A stretch of 23,661 nt of DNA from CAYLLN01 sp036496265 (GTDB lineage Bacteria > Planctomycetota > Planctomycetia > Pirellulales > Pirellulaceae): NCBI GenBank assembly GCA_036496265.1, contig DASXLL010000188.1, positions 1-23,661 on the forward strand. Direction: 5' to 3'. Of this stretch, positions 13,291-21,571 are shown piece after piece. A program made the position numbers and the translations under genes. Under the pieces are notes generated by a model. The model was not told the DNA's origin. It was given only the letters and a program-made list of their open reading frames with translations, and made no database searches. Positions within the stretch are counted from its first letter, which is position 1; every line of letters begins with the position of its first letter.

Positions 13291-14395
13291 ACTTTCCTTT
13301 GCCTAAAAACTTCTTGATCGATTCGTATATTCCCTCTTTGTTTTCAATCTCCGACAGCACCAACGATTCGTGCTCGGCGCCGAAGGCTTCTTCGAGAACG
13401 CGATAGAACTCGCCGCTGCCGTAGGGGCTTTCGACCTGGCCGTAGCAGAACAGATTGCACTTGGGCAGCAGTGTTTCTTTCAGCATGCCGAGGGCCGAGC
13501 GGTTGTCCTCGCCCCAGTTGTCGCCGTCGGAAAATTGGAAGCAGTAGATGTTCCATTCGGCCGGATCGAAGTTGGCCTTCACCAGGTCCTGGCAGACTTT
13601 GTAGGCCGAGCTGATTCGCGTGCCGCCACTTTCGCGCGTGTGATAGAACGTGTTCTCATCGACCTCTTTGGCCGAGGCGTCGTGAATGATGTACCGCCGC
13701 TCGAGGCCCTGATATTGGCTTCGGAGCCAGGTGTCAATCCAGAACGATTCGGTGCGGACGATTTCTTTTTGCTCGTCGGTCATCGAGCCGCTGACGTCCA
13801 TCATGTAGATGATGACGGCGTTGGCGACTGGCTCGGGCACATGCTCCCAGGAGCGATAGCGGCGGTCGTCTTTGTAAGGCACGACGCGGGGCTCGGTGGG
13901 GTGATACGTGCCTTCGGTGATTTGCCGCTTCAGCGCCTGGACATAAGTTCGCCGCTTGTGCCGCAGCGACTCTGGGCCGATTTTCTTCACGCTCGTATAG
14001 CGGACTTTGTCTTGCTGGATGTTGGCTTTGCCTTTGGGCTCGATCCGCGGCAGATGCAATTCATCACCGAGGATCTCGGCTAACTCGTCGAGCGTGATAT
14101 CGACTTCCAGAACGTGCTGGCCAGACTCGCTACCGGCCTGGCCCTCGCCGCCTTCACCGTCCGGATCACCAGCCGCGATCGGCTGGCCTTGTTCGCCCTC
14201 GCCCTGGCCCACGCCGCCGCGACCATTTTGGCCATAGCGAAAATGCGGCACGTCGAGCTGAGGCAGCGGGATGCTGACGAGATCGTTCCCTTTGCGGCCG
14301 ATCATCTCGCCGTGGGTGACGTATTTCCGCAGGTTCTCGCGTATTTTCCCGCGAACGATTTGTTTGAACCGCGACGCGTCGCGGTCGATTTTCAT
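13289..14395 (-). CDS. yeaH: DUF444 family protein with von Willebrand-like domain
   Basis: A 368-residue DUF444 (YeaH) protein, a partner of PrkA in known stress operons. The N-terminus KIDRDASRFKQIVRGKIRENLRKY is typical. A Gly/Gln-rich linker lies at ~55-93, followed by a helical middle region. The von Willebrand-type fold then starts at IIYMMDVSGSMTDEQK, with the metal-site motif DVSGSM at 200-205. It continues through EVDENTFYHTRESGGTRISSAY and FDPAEWNIYCFQFSDGDNW, both family hallmarks. I start it at 14395, not 14479, because the extra 28 residues come from heptad repeat F. It lies between prkA and spoVR in the same direction, with a 130-base gap upstream. Confidence 0.95.
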   Translation of the reverse strand: MKIDRDASRFKQIVRGKIRENLRKYVTHGEMIGRKGNDLVSIPLPQLDVPHFRYGQNGRGGVGQGEGEQGQPIAAGDPDGEGGEGQAGSESGQHVLEVDITLDELAEILGDELHLPRIEPKGKANIQQDKVRYTSVKKIGPESLRHKRRTYVQALKRQITEGTYHPTEPRVVPYKDDRRYRSWEHVPEPVANAVIIYMMDVSGSMTDEQKEIVRTESFWIDTWLRSQYQGLERRYIIHDASAKEVDENTFYHTRESGGTRISSAYKVCQDLVKANFDPAEWNIYCFQFSDGDNWGEDNRSALGMLKETLLPKCNLFCYGQVESPYGSGEFYRVLEEAFGAEHESLVLSEIENKEGIYESIKKFLGKGK

Positions 14396-14405
14396 TACCA
14401 CAGTA

Positions 14406-14523
14406 GGGGCTCGGGGCTGGGGGCTGGGGATTCGGGAAGTTATTTTGAATACGAGCCCGGTTGCCAGGACCGGAGGCAACTTTTGTGCCGCCCCTCAGTC
14501 CCGAACCCCGAGTCCCTAGTCCC
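14406..14523. repeat. heptad tandem repeat F (GGGRYTN arms)
   Basis: Left arm GGGGCTC, GGGGCTG, GGGGCTG, GGGATTC (14406-14433); right arm CAGTCCC, GAACCCC, GAGTCCC, TAGTCCC (14496-14523). Both arms are exact 7-base series and are reverse-complementary in type. It occupies the prkA-yeaH gap and ends 2 bases from the prkA stop codon. Confidence 0.85.
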
Positions 14524-14525
14524 TT

Positions 14526-16574
14526 CTACTTTTTCTTGACATCTCCACGAGCAAAAATGCTCGCGACGTAATTCAGTACGTCGGTCGCGCTTTCGTCGTC
14601 GTAGCCGAAGTCGCGGATGAGGCGGCTCTTCACGACGTCGATCTTCGCTTGCGTATCTTTATCGACGACCTGCGACACGAGGCTCGTGAGCTTGATCGTG
14701 TCTTTCTGGTCCTCGAACAATTTCAATTGCAGGGCTTTGTACAGCCGTTCGTTCGACTTGTAGTCGAACGTTTTGCCGTCCATCATCAGGGCCGCGATGT
14801 AGTTCATAATTTCGCGGCGGAAATCGTCCTTGCGGCTGTCGGGAATGTCGATCTTTTCCTCGATCGACCGCATCAGCCGTTCGTCCGGCTCCTCGAATTG
14901 GCCGGTGAACTTGTTGCGGACCTTCTCGCGCTGGGTGTAAGCCTTGACGTTGTCGATGTAATTGCCGCAGAGGCGCTTGAGGGCGTCTTCATCGGCCGCG
15001 ATTGCTCGCTGAACTTCGTTCTTCACGATGTTTTCGTACTCTTCCTTCACGACGCCGAGCAGCTCGCGATACTTGGCCCGAATGTCGTCGCTCGTGATGA
15101 GCGAATGGTGCTTCAGACCCGCTTCCAACTCGTTCATGACCATAAAAGGATTGATCGATCGCGAGTCGAGATGGGCCACGAGCGCGTTCGAAATCTTGTC
15201 CTGCACATAGCGGGGCGAAATGCCTTGCAGACCTTCGCTGGTGGTCTCTTCCCGCAGCTCCTTAATGTTTTCTTCCGTGAAACCAGGCAGCGTTTTGCCG
15301 TTGTAAAGCTTGAGTTTTTGTAGCAGCGTCAAGCTCGCGTTATTCGGCGCCTCCAGTCGCGTCAAAACGGCCCACATCGCGGCCATTTCGATCGTGTGCG
15401 GCGCGATGTGTTTGCCCTTCACTTTGCGCGTGTTGTAGTCCTTCTCGTAAATCTTGATTTCGTCCGACAGCCGCGTGACGTAGGGAACGTCGATTTTCAC
15501 CGTGCGGTCGCGCAAAGCCTCCATGAACTCGTTGTTCTGCAGACGGCGGTATTCGGGCTCGTTGGTGTGCCCGATGATGACTTCGTCGATGTCGGTCTGC
15601 GCAAACTTCTTCGGCTTCACCTTGTGTTCTTGGCTGGCACCTAAGAGGTCGTACAGGAACGCGACATCGAGCTTTAGTACTTCGACAAACTCGATGATCC
15701 CGCGGTTGGCGACGTTGAATTCGCCGTCGAAATTGAAGGCCCGCGGATCGCTGTCGCTGCCATACTCAGCGATCTTGCGGTAATTGATGTCGCCAGTCAG
15801 CTCGGTGCTGTCCTGGTTTTTTTCGTCCTTCGGTTGGAAGGTGCCAATGCCCAGGCGGTCCTGTTCCGAGAGCACAACGCGCTTTACGCGAATGTCATGC
15901 ACGACTTTCGTCCAGTCGCCGCTGTACTTCTTCAAACGATCGGTGTACATGAACCGGCAATAGGGGCACAATTCGCCGACGACACGAACCTTCCGCTCCT
16001 CGTCTTCGCGGCCGGCATTGAGCCGCGCGACGACGTCGTCGCGAAACCGCACGGGAATCATGTGCAGCGGCTCCTCGTGCATTGGGCACCAGGCAACGTC
16101 GCTCGTGTCTTCGTTCGTCCAGCCGAGAGTGAAGACGGCGCCGTCTTCACTGGCCGAATAGCGTTCCAGGCCATATTTCAGCAGGCGAGCGATCGTGCTT
16201 TTGCTGCTGCCGACAGGACCGTGTAATAGGAGCACGCGCTTCTCAATGCCGTAGCCCTTGGAAGCGCTCTTCAGCGCATTGACCAGATGTTCCAGCGGCT
16301 CATCGAGGCCGAACACGGCATCGCGACCCTCATTCTCCGGGTCGTCAAAGAACTTGTAGTGCGACCGCCTAATCCCTCGCGATTCCTCATAGACCGTCGT
16401 CCCGGCCGCCATGATCATGTCATAGACCCGCTCGAAGGCGTTGCGGGTGACCTCCGGCTTCTGCCGCACGAGGTCGAGATATTCCTCGAACGTTCCGACC
16501 CAGTTCTTCTTACGAAACTGGTCGAGGTCTTGGCGCTGAGCGACCAGGGAAATGATCTCGCGACCATGGCTCAT
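14526..16574 (-). CDS. prkA: PrkA family serine protein kinase
   Basis: A 682-residue PrkA (YeaG) protein: an N-terminal AAA-like domain plus a C-terminal PrkA domain, reported as a serine kinase in stress and starvation responses. The P-loop is GPVGSSKST (residues 119-127). C163/H166 (WCPMHEE) and C203/C206 (LCPYCRFMY) are a conserved metal-like pair. RGIIEFVE (~291) and IGHTNEPEY (~334-342) are family segments; the C-terminal part (DDIRAKYRELLGVVKEEYENIVKNEVQRA and later) is the usual helical domain. GGGAGGAT lies about 9 bases upstream of ATG 16574, and this start gives a usual length, so I preferred it over 16604. It is the first gene of the set with yeaH and spoVR, so its promoter in 16575-17241 probably drives the cluster. 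Confidence 0.96.
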   Translation of the reverse strand: MSHGREIISLVAQRQDLDQFRKKNWVGTFEEYLDLVRQKPEVTRNAFERVYDMIMAAGTTVYEESRGIRRSHYKFFDDPENEGRDAVFGLDEPLEHLVNALKSASKGYGIEKRVLLLHGPVGSSKSTIARLLKYGLERYSASEDGAVFTLGWTNEDTSDVAWCPMHEEPLHMIPVRFRDDVVARLNAGREDEERKVRVVGELCPYCRFMYTDRLKKYSGDWTKVVHDIRVKRVVLSEQDRLGIGTFQPKDEKNQDSTELTGDINYRKIAEYGSDSDPRAFNFDGEFNVANRGIIEFVEVLKLDVAFLYDLLGASQEHKVKPKKFAQTDIDEVIIGHTNEPEYRRLQNNEFMEALRDRTVKIDVPYVTRLSDEIKIYEKDYNTRKVKGKHIAPHTIEMAAMWAVLTRLEAPNNASLTLLQKLKLYNGKTLPGFTEENIKELREETTSEGLQGISPRYVQDKISNALVAHLDSRSINPFMVMNELEAGLKHHSLITSDDIRAKYRELLGVVKEEYENIVKNEVQRAIAADEDALKRLCGNYIDNVKAYTQREKVRNKFTGQFEEPDERLMRSIEEKIDIPDSRKDDFRREIMNYIAALMMDGKTFDYKSNERLYKALQLKLFEDQKDTIKLTSLVSQVVDKDTQAKIDVVKSRLIRDFGYDDESATDVLNYVASIFARGDVKKK

Positions 16575-17241
16575 ATCTGTATCCTCCCAGGCATCCGAAG
16601 GCACTGGGCTAATTGGCGCTTGGCTCTATTGGCGTCAGTTAGTCCGGCACCTCCTATTCCTTTTTCGAGCAACTGTTTTCGACCGACTGGCGCAGCGATC
16701 TGCGACGAGCGGGTGGTTAAAAGTGGGATCAAAACGACGGCTTGTTACTGACTTGGACTCTCCAAACTCAATGCGCGTTCGCCTGGCTCATTCCGCGTTC
16801 GTCTCTTATGAAACGAGCGCGGCTACCAACATGCGCAGCACCATCCGTCGCCTATGAAGGGGCGGCATTCACCGGGGATGCAAATCTCACACCTGGAGAG
16901 AATGCCGAGGCTGCGGAGGGCTCGCAGTGGCAGAGGCCAAAACTTGCAAAAGAGCACTCAGGTGGAGGCCAACGGTCGGGCAAACAGCGGCGAGCTTCCG
17001 TCTCGCAAGCAGCAGCAGTCCCTACCAAACTCTGTTGCCTCTCCTGTTAAGAGTATTTCGCGCTCCAAAATCCGGCAATAGGAATGTCCACGGATTTCCA
17101 GCAAATTACCCAGCACACCGAGATTTCCCGAACGAAATCAACGGATACAACGGATATAAGGTGCGACGGCAGACTAGACACACTCGCCGCGCCGTTAAAT
17201 CTCGGCGCGAAGTTTGCTCGCACGATCGAGCATCGGGTCGC
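16575..17241. other. gene-free region upstream of prkA
   Basis: About 670 bases with no supported gene. The open frames here (longest ~166 codons) lack similarity, ribosome-binding sites and leader peptides. It contains a 9-base repeat (AACGGATAC, AACGGATAT, around 17139-17157), and CGCGCCG-TTAAATCT-CGGCGCG (17188-17209), a 7-bp hairpin that lies 33 bases past the stop of the phosphoesterase gene but lacks a U-run. The prkA promoter should be here; I cannot place it. Confidence 0.55.
17188..17209 (-). terminator. weak hairpin beyond the phosphoesterase gene
   Basis: Perfect 7-bp stem CGCGCCG / CGGCGCG with an 8-base loop, 33 bases past the stop of the minus-strand phosphoesterase. There is no U-run, so its role as a terminator is uncertain. 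Confidence 0.3.
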
Positions 17242-17724
17242 TTAGAGTTTGATGATGTTCGCGTCCATCGTCTTCAAATCAACGATGGCGAGGGAATGCG
17301 GATTCGCCCGAAACAGCGCGCCTGGATTCAACACGAGCGTCTTGCCGCGGCGATGTTGTTCGGCCATGTGCGTATGTCCGTAGCATACGAGATCGTAATC
17401 TTCAGACACGCACACCTGGTGGAATAACCGCGCATCGTGACTGTGCAGCAAAGCGATTCGGCGGTCAGCCAGCTCGATATTCCCGAACCAGCCGTAACAG
17501 GCCATCCCTTGTTTTTCGATGGCCGCCCGCAGGCTGTCGAAATCGCGGTCGCAGTTGCCGAAGACGAAATGCGCGGGCCACGCGGCTAACAAACGAGGAA
17601 TCTCCTCGGAACAAATATCGCCGCAATGCAGGAGGGCCTGCACTTGCAGCGATTCGAGCATCCGCACGGCGGCCAGCGTGTTCTCCACGTGGCCGTGCGT
17701 GTCGCTAATTACGCCAATCCGCAT
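17242..17724 (-). CDS. YfcE/MJ0936-type metallophosphoesterase
   Basis: A 160-residue calcineurin-like phosphoesterase of the YfcE/MJ0936 family, which hydrolyses phosphodiester bonds with two bound metals. All five family motifs are visible: D8-x-H10 (SDTHG), GDIC (D36), GNCD (N57), the histidine in LLHSHD (H94 and H96), and GHTH (H117, H119). Length fits the family. The ATG at 17724 begins the conserved MRIGVISDTHG; AAGGA lies about 9 bases before it, while the in-frame ATG at 17733 directly abuts AAGGA. The open frame extends much further upstream without conservation, so I cut it here. It is divergent from the 18099 gene, and natural substrate is unknown. Confidence 0.92.
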   Translation of the reverse strand: MRIGVISDTHGHVENTLAAVRMLESLQVQALLHCGDICSEEIPRLLAAWPAHFVFGNCDRDFDSLRAAIEKQGMACYGWFGNIELADRRIALLHSHDARLFHQVCVSEDYDLVCYGHTHMAEQHRRGKTLVLNPGALFRANPHSLAIVDLKTMDANIIKL

Positions 17725-18098
17725 AACGAACATTCCTTGGCGCTCAATGTTGTCAGATCGCAACGTCCACGTCAGCAGGCCGGGTTGCGAAACCTCAACA
17801 GGCCGGCCCGATAAATGCGTCCATAAATCGATGCAAGCCTTGGCCGGCAACCGGTTTATCCTCTGATCTTTAAGGCCATCAATAGGCTGGGCACAGCGCT
17901 TGCCAATGTTCGTTTTCAGCCAAAGAGCATCGTCGCGGCCCACGTCCCCTCGGGCTTCGTCGGTGACCACCTGGCAGTCGGTTGGTCAGGTTTTCGCGGT
18001 TGGTGGCTCGTATTCATGACAGGCACGAGGCCGGTGTTTTTTTCGGCAGGCAGGACGCCTGCCTTACTTTTTTTTGCACTGTATGCCCCACGTTTAAT
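17725..18098. other. divergent intergenic region
   Basis: About 370 bases between the leftward phosphoesterase gene and the rightward 18099 gene. It holds a terminator-like hairpin (18045-18075), and both promoters should be here. Open-frame extensions of both genes into it are unsupported. Confidence 0.5.
18045..18075 (+). terminator. hairpin with T-run upstream of a start codon
   Basis: Perfect 7-bp stem GGCAGGC-AGGAC-GCCTGCC, then TTAC and eight T residues (18068-18075). It has the form of an intrinsic terminator, but its end lies 24 bases before the ATG at 18099. It may attenuate that gene, or be a dispersed repeat. Confidence 0.55.
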
Positions 18099-18908
18099 AT
18101 GCACGCTCGCGAACTGGCCGAACTCGCCGCTCTTGTCGCCGTTCACGCACCGGTGTTGATCGAAGGGCGCAGTGGCATTCCGCCGGAGTGCAACCAGGAG
18201 TATTGGGTCGCCTCAAAATGCCGGCTCGATCGCTGGGGCCGATTGTTACGAAATCTGCAGGCCGCCACAGTTGAAGTGCGGCTGCCCCCCACGCTCGCCT
18301 GGCCGCGTGTGCGACCCGTCCTAGAGGAGATTTTTGCCAGCGAGCTGCTCACAAGGATGTGGACGGCGATCGCGGTGGCGTACGACGCGCTCAGCGGCGG
18401 CGATGAACTAGCGCCGATCGCCCGTAACGTTTTCACGAGCCATTTGAGCATCCGCGCGCGGCTTCTCGCCCTCATCGCCGACGGCCGCGTCATTGCCTTG
18501 CCCGAAGGTGTGCAACTCAATCACCTGCGCCGCCGCTGCGAGCGGTGGACCGACATGCTGCTGGGACATTTCAGCCGGCACATCGATATTTCCGACTTTG
18601 CCTTCGAGCTCGACCGCGCTCGCGACTTCGCCGACGATCTCGACCACGAATCGGCGCATGTCGAGCAGCGCTTCACCTGTCAGCTTGTGCTCGCCTCGCT
18701 GCGAGCTTCGTTTGCTTACGGCCTGGCCGAGCAATCTGCTAGCGCTGATCTCAACCGCCGCATCGGCAACGCCGTTCTGGGCGCGTTCCGCGAGACAATC
18801 GCCGATTCCACCGGCCTCGTCAAATCGCTCTGGCTCGATCGCCTTAGCCGCACCGCTAGCGACACGGAGGCCATGATCGACGAACTCGTTTGGCTAGAGC
18901 GCAATTGA
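18099..18908 (+). CDS. unknown soluble helical protein
   Basis: A 269-residue protein I do not recognise. No signal peptide or membrane segment is evident. It is mostly helix-forming and rich in Arg, Ala, Leu and Glu, with stretches such as ARELAELAALVAVHAPVLIEG, WGRLLRNLQAATVEVRL, SIRARLLALIADGRVIALPEG, CERWTDMLLGHFSRHIDISDFAFELDRARDFADDL and ESAHVEQRFTCQLVLASLRASFAYGLAEQ. No catalytic motif stands out. I start at 18099 because the upstream part of the frame encodes hairpin and T-run sequence. No clear ribosome-binding site is present. It precedes recO by 166 bases, across an inverted repeat, so it may not share a transcript. Confidence 0.7.
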   Translation: MHARELAELAALVAVHAPVLIEGRSGIPPECNQEYWVASKCRLDRWGRLLRNLQAATVEVRLPPTLAWPRVRPVLEEIFASELLTRMWTAIAVAYDALSGGDELAPIARNVFTSHLSIRARLLALIADGRVIALPEGVQLNHLRRRCERWTDMLLGHFSRHIDISDFAFELDRARDFADDLDHESAHVEQRFTCQLVLASLRASFAYGLAEQSASADLNRRIGNAVLGAFRETIADSTGLVKSLWLDRLSRTASDTEAMIDELVWLERN

Positions 18909-18947
18909 ATGGCAAACGCCTTTAGAACGCCTAACAAAACCTATACA

Positions 18948-19010
18948 AACCCGAAGCGTAAGCGAGGAAACCAAGCCAGTTGGGGCAGTCCCTCGCTGAC
19001 GCTTCGGGTT
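18948..19010. repeat. long inverted repeat between unknown gene and recO
   Basis: Arms of 20 bases (18948-18967 and 18991-19010), AACCCGAAGCGT-family, reverse-complementary at 19 of 20 positions, with a 23-base loop. It lies just past the 18908 stop and before recO and could act as a transcription end or as a dispersed repeat. Confidence 0.8.
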
Positions 19011-19042
19011 AGTGTTCGGAGTCCTTAGGGTATTAGCAGCCA

Positions 19043-19063
19043 CTCGCCTCAAGCCTCAAGCCT
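19043..19063. repeat. heptad tandem repeat I (CAAGCCT type)
   Basis: Three 7-base units: CTCGCCT, CAAGCCT, CAAGCCT, 11 bases before the recO start. Confidence 0.6.
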
Positions 19064-19074
19064 ACAATGGGCGC

Positions 19075-19917
19075 ATGTCCGCCGAGAAAACCCGCGCCAT
19101 TATCCTCCGCGTCGTCGAGTTCAGCGAGACAAGCTGCGTACTCACGCTGTTTACTGAGGATTTCGGCAAAGTTGGGGCTTTAGCCAAGGGAGCGAGGCGG
19201 CCGAAGGGGCCGTTCGAGGGCGCTATTGACCTGTTGGCGCTCGCTCGTATAGTCCTCATCCGCAAATCGTCCGATTCCCTCGACTTGCTGACCGAAGCCA
19301 AGCTCCAGCGGCGTTTTCGCTCCGCGGAGCGAAGCCTCGCGCGGCTATATGCCGGATATTACGTGGCGGAAGTCCTCTCGGAACTGACCGAGTCAGGCGA
19401 TCCGCACCGTCAATTGTTCCAGGCGGCCGACGCGACGCTGTTGGCTCTGGATAGCGACGAGTCGGATAACGACAACATGACAGCCGAGACGGTGTTGCAA
19501 TTCGAGATGACGGCCTTGCTCGAAGCCGGGCATTTGCCATCACTCGATCAGTGCGTCGTCTGCAGTCGGCAAGTAGCGACAGAAAAACGCGTTGCCTTCG
19601 GCATGACCGCAGGTGGCGTGCTGTGCGAAGACTGCCGGCCGGGACGACGAGGTGTGGTGAGTGTGAGTCGTGGTGTGATTGAGGCGATGAGGAGCGTAAG
19701 CATCACGGTATTAAATGGAGAGCCTGCTGGCGGGGCGTTAGACCCTCACCCTAACCCTCTCCCAGAGGGAGAGGGGACGGTCGAGCGGCACTTCAGCCTC
19801 GCAGGACAATTCACACTCGATCCAACGATCCAAGGCGAATTGCGGGCTGTGATGAACAACTACTTCGCCCACCTGGTGGGCCATCGGTTGAAAATGAGCG
19901 AATACTTGGGAGCCTAG
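19075..19917 (+). CDS. recO: DNA repair protein RecO
   Basis: A 280-residue RecO, which loads RecA onto single-stranded DNA with RecR and anneals DNA in gap repair. The N-terminal OB-fold is seen at ~1-80 (TRAIILRVVEFSETSCVLTLFTEDFGKVGALAKGARRP), followed by the helical domain. The zinc-site cysteines are C160-x2-C163 (CVVC) and C184-x2-C187 (CEDC). ATG 19075 is chosen over 19012 because the upstream codons fall in repeat sequence. Residues 223-234 (DPHPNPLPEGEG) are encoded by palindromic-repeat copy 3, which sits in the helical C-terminal domain before the final conserved FTLDPTIQGELRAVMNNYFAHLVGHRLK. The frame is kept, so the protein is probably still made; whether the insert harms it is unknown. 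Confidence 0.93.
   Translation: MSAEKTRAIILRVVEFSETSCVLTLFTEDFGKVGALAKGARRPKGPFEGAIDLLALARIVLIRKSSDSLDLLTEAKLQRRFRSAERSLARLYAGYYVAEVLSELTESGDPHRQLFQAADATLLALDSDESDNDNMTAETVLQFEMTALLEAGHLPSLDQCVVCSRQVATEKRVAFGMTAGGVLCEDCRPGRRGVVSVSRGVIEAMRSVSITVLNGEPAGGALDPHPNPLPEGEGTVERHFSLAGQFTLDPTIQGELRAVMNNYFAHLVGHRLKMSEYLGA
19743..19776. repeat. palindromic repeat, CCCTCACCC family, copy 3, inside recO
   Basis: CCCTCACCCTAA, then CCCTCTCCC-AGA-GGGAGAGGG: a perfect 9-bp stem with a 3-base loop. It is close to identical to copies 1 and 2, which are intergenic, but here it is translated in frame as residues ~223-234 of RecO. Confidence 0.93.
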
Positions 19918-19958
19918 CGATCCAATAACGTCCGAGAGAAATGCGTTTCCGCGGTGCG

Positions 19959-20103
19959 AAGCACCAAATCACAAGCAACAAGCACCAAACAAATTCAAAG
20001 CACGACGCACAAATGATAAGAACTTGAATGGTATTGGCCATTCGGATTTCGAAGATTGGCATTTGTTTGAGATTTGCTGCTTGATGCTTGGAACTTGAAA
20101 CCG
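19959..20103. repeat. heptad tandem repeat G (AAGCACC / GATGCTT arms)
   Basis: Left part AAGCACC, AAATCAC, AAGCAAC, AAGCACC, AAACAAA, TTCAAAG, CACGACG, CACAAAT (19959-20014); right part GAGATTT, GCTGCTT, GATGCTT, GGAACTT, GAAACCG (20069-20103). Both are in 7-base register and partly complementary. It fills most of the recO to BamD-like gap. Confidence 0.75.
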
Positions 20104-20143
20104 GAAAAGTCATTTCATTCTCGACAACAGCCACCGGACACGG

Positions 20144-21565
20144 ATGTCCCGACTTTTTTCAGCCGCAAAACTCACGCTGGCCGTCTGCGCAGTGACGCAG
20201 ATGGTTCTCGTCCCCGGCTGCGCGAGCGTCTGGACGAAAAAAGACGAGGAAATGGCCGCCCAGCCAGCCGCGCCCAGCAGCAAGTACGCGGTTCAAAAGG
20301 CCTCGGCCGAAGCGCCAGAAAAGAACGAGCCGCTGGGCTGGTCTGATTTCAGTTGGGACAACATCGGCAAGACGACCAAGCGGCTGACCGGCCGTGGGCA
20401 GAATCGCGAATTGGCGCGAAACCTCTATCGCGAAGCGGACGACCTGTTCCGCCAGGCGATGAATGCCGATGCGAGTCACAAGGCCGACATTTTTGCGATG
20501 GCCGCGCCGAAATTTGCCGAAGCGGCCGACCGCTGGCCCGATTCGCAATTGGCGATGGACGGCCTGTTCATGGCTGGCGAGGCTGCGTTCTTTGCGGATG
20601 AGTACCCGGCTGCCAATTTGTATTACGAAAAGCTCGTCAAAGCGTTTCCCAACAACCGTTATCTCGATCAGGTCGATAAACGCCGCTTCTCCATCGCTCG
20701 CTATTGGCTCGAAACCAATCGCGAAAGTCCCGAGCCGTTTTATTACGTCAACTACACGAACAAGCTGCGGCCCTGGCGTGATCGGCGAGGCCACGGCCTG
20801 CGAATTTACGACAAGATTCGCATCGACGATCCCACCGGCAGACTGGCGGACGATGCCACGCTGGCCGCCGGCAACGAGTATTTTGCCAGCAAGACGTGGT
20901 ACAAGGCTGACGACTATTACACCGATCTGCGGAAGGCTTATCCGACTAGCGAACACCAATTCCTGGCCCATTTCCTGGGCGTTAAGGCCAAGCTGAACAG
21001 CTACTTGGGCCCGGCTTACGGGGGCACCAACCTCGACGAGACCGAAAAGCTGATCAAGCAGACGCGGCGCCAATTCCCCGTCGAGGCTGAGCGCGAACGC
21101 GAGTTTCTCGACAAGGCGGCGGCTGAAATTCGCCACAACAAGGCCGAGCAGCTCATGCACCTGGCCCGGTTCTACGACCGCCGGGCCGAATATCGGGCCG
21201 CCTCGCACTATTACACTCGCATTGCCCGCGAATTCCGCGATACGCCAGTTGGCCTGAAGGCGGAAGAACGACTGCCGCAGATCGAAGGACTGCCCCCGAA
21301 GCCGCCGCAGTATTTGCCGTGGCTCATCGCCCTGTTCCCCGAAAGCGATAAGGCCAAGCCGCTGCTGAAAGCCTCGCAAAAAGCCAAGGAAGAAGAGGCG
21401 GCGCGACTGGCTCAAGCTCCCGTCTCAAACGGTGCCGAATACAACCCCACGCAACCACCGCCCGGCGCCGTAGCCAATCAACCGCCGCCACAGCAACCGT
21501 CGGCCGTGCAACCAGCGTCCGCAACGAGTTCGAAATCTGGCAACTGGTTTCCTTGGTGGCGATAG
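20144..21565 (+). CDS. BamD-like outer-membrane assembly lipoprotein
   Basis: A 473-residue lipoprotein with TPR-like repeats. The signal peptide ends in the lipobox-like VLVPGC with Cys26 as lipid attachment. The body holds helical repeat pairs similar to BamD and YbgF: AAPKFAEAADRWPDSQLAMDGLFMAGEAAFFADEYPAANLYYEKLVKAFPNN (~115-175) and HNKAEQLMHLARFYDRRAEYRAASHYYTRIAREFRDTPVG (~325-370). A Pro/Gln-rich tail follows to residue 473. The protein is longer than usual BamD. BamD helps insert beta-barrel proteins in the outer membrane; planctomycete versions are diverged, so this is family-level only. Weak ribosome-binding site. An LptE-like gene follows directly, suggesting an outer-membrane biogenesis unit. 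Confidence 0.8.
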   Translation: MSRLFSAAKLTLAVCAVTQMVLVPGCASVWTKKDEEMAAQPAAPSSKYAVQKASAEAPEKNEPLGWSDFSWDNIGKTTKRLTGRGQNRELARNLYREADDLFRQAMNADASHKADIFAMAAPKFAEAADRWPDSQLAMDGLFMAGEAAFFADEYPAANLYYEKLVKAFPNNRYLDQVDKRRFSIARYWLETNRESPEPFYYVNYTNKLRPWRDRRGHGLRIYDKIRIDDPTGRLADDATLAAGNEYFASKTWYKADDYYTDLRKAYPTSEHQFLAHFLGVKAKLNSYLGPAYGGTNLDETEKLIKQTRRQFPVEAEREREFLDKAAAEIRHNKAEQLMHLARFYDRRAEYRAASHYYTRIAREFRDTPVGLKAEERLPQIEGLPPKPPQYLPWLIALFPESDKAKPLLKASQKAKEEEAARLAQAPVSNGAEYNPTQPPPGAVANQPPPQQPSAVQPASATSSKSGNWFPWWR

Positions 21566-21571
21566 AAAATG

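Noticed and set aside
14396..14479. N-terminal 28-residue extension of YeaH
   Set aside because: The codons come from heptad repeat F, and the family begins at MKIDRDASRF.
16742..17427. Plus-strand frames of 75-166 codons upstream of the phosphoesterase gene
   Set aside because: They overlap each other, lack starts and recognisable domains, and one runs antisense into the phosphoesterase.
17725..17970. 82-residue extension of the phosphoesterase
   Set aside because: The family starts at MRIGVISDTHG, and AAGGA is correctly placed for 17724.
20159..21415. A 418-codon minus-strand frame opposite the BamD-like gene
   Set aside because: High-GC antisense shadow; the plus strand has a lipobox leader and TPR-like repeats.
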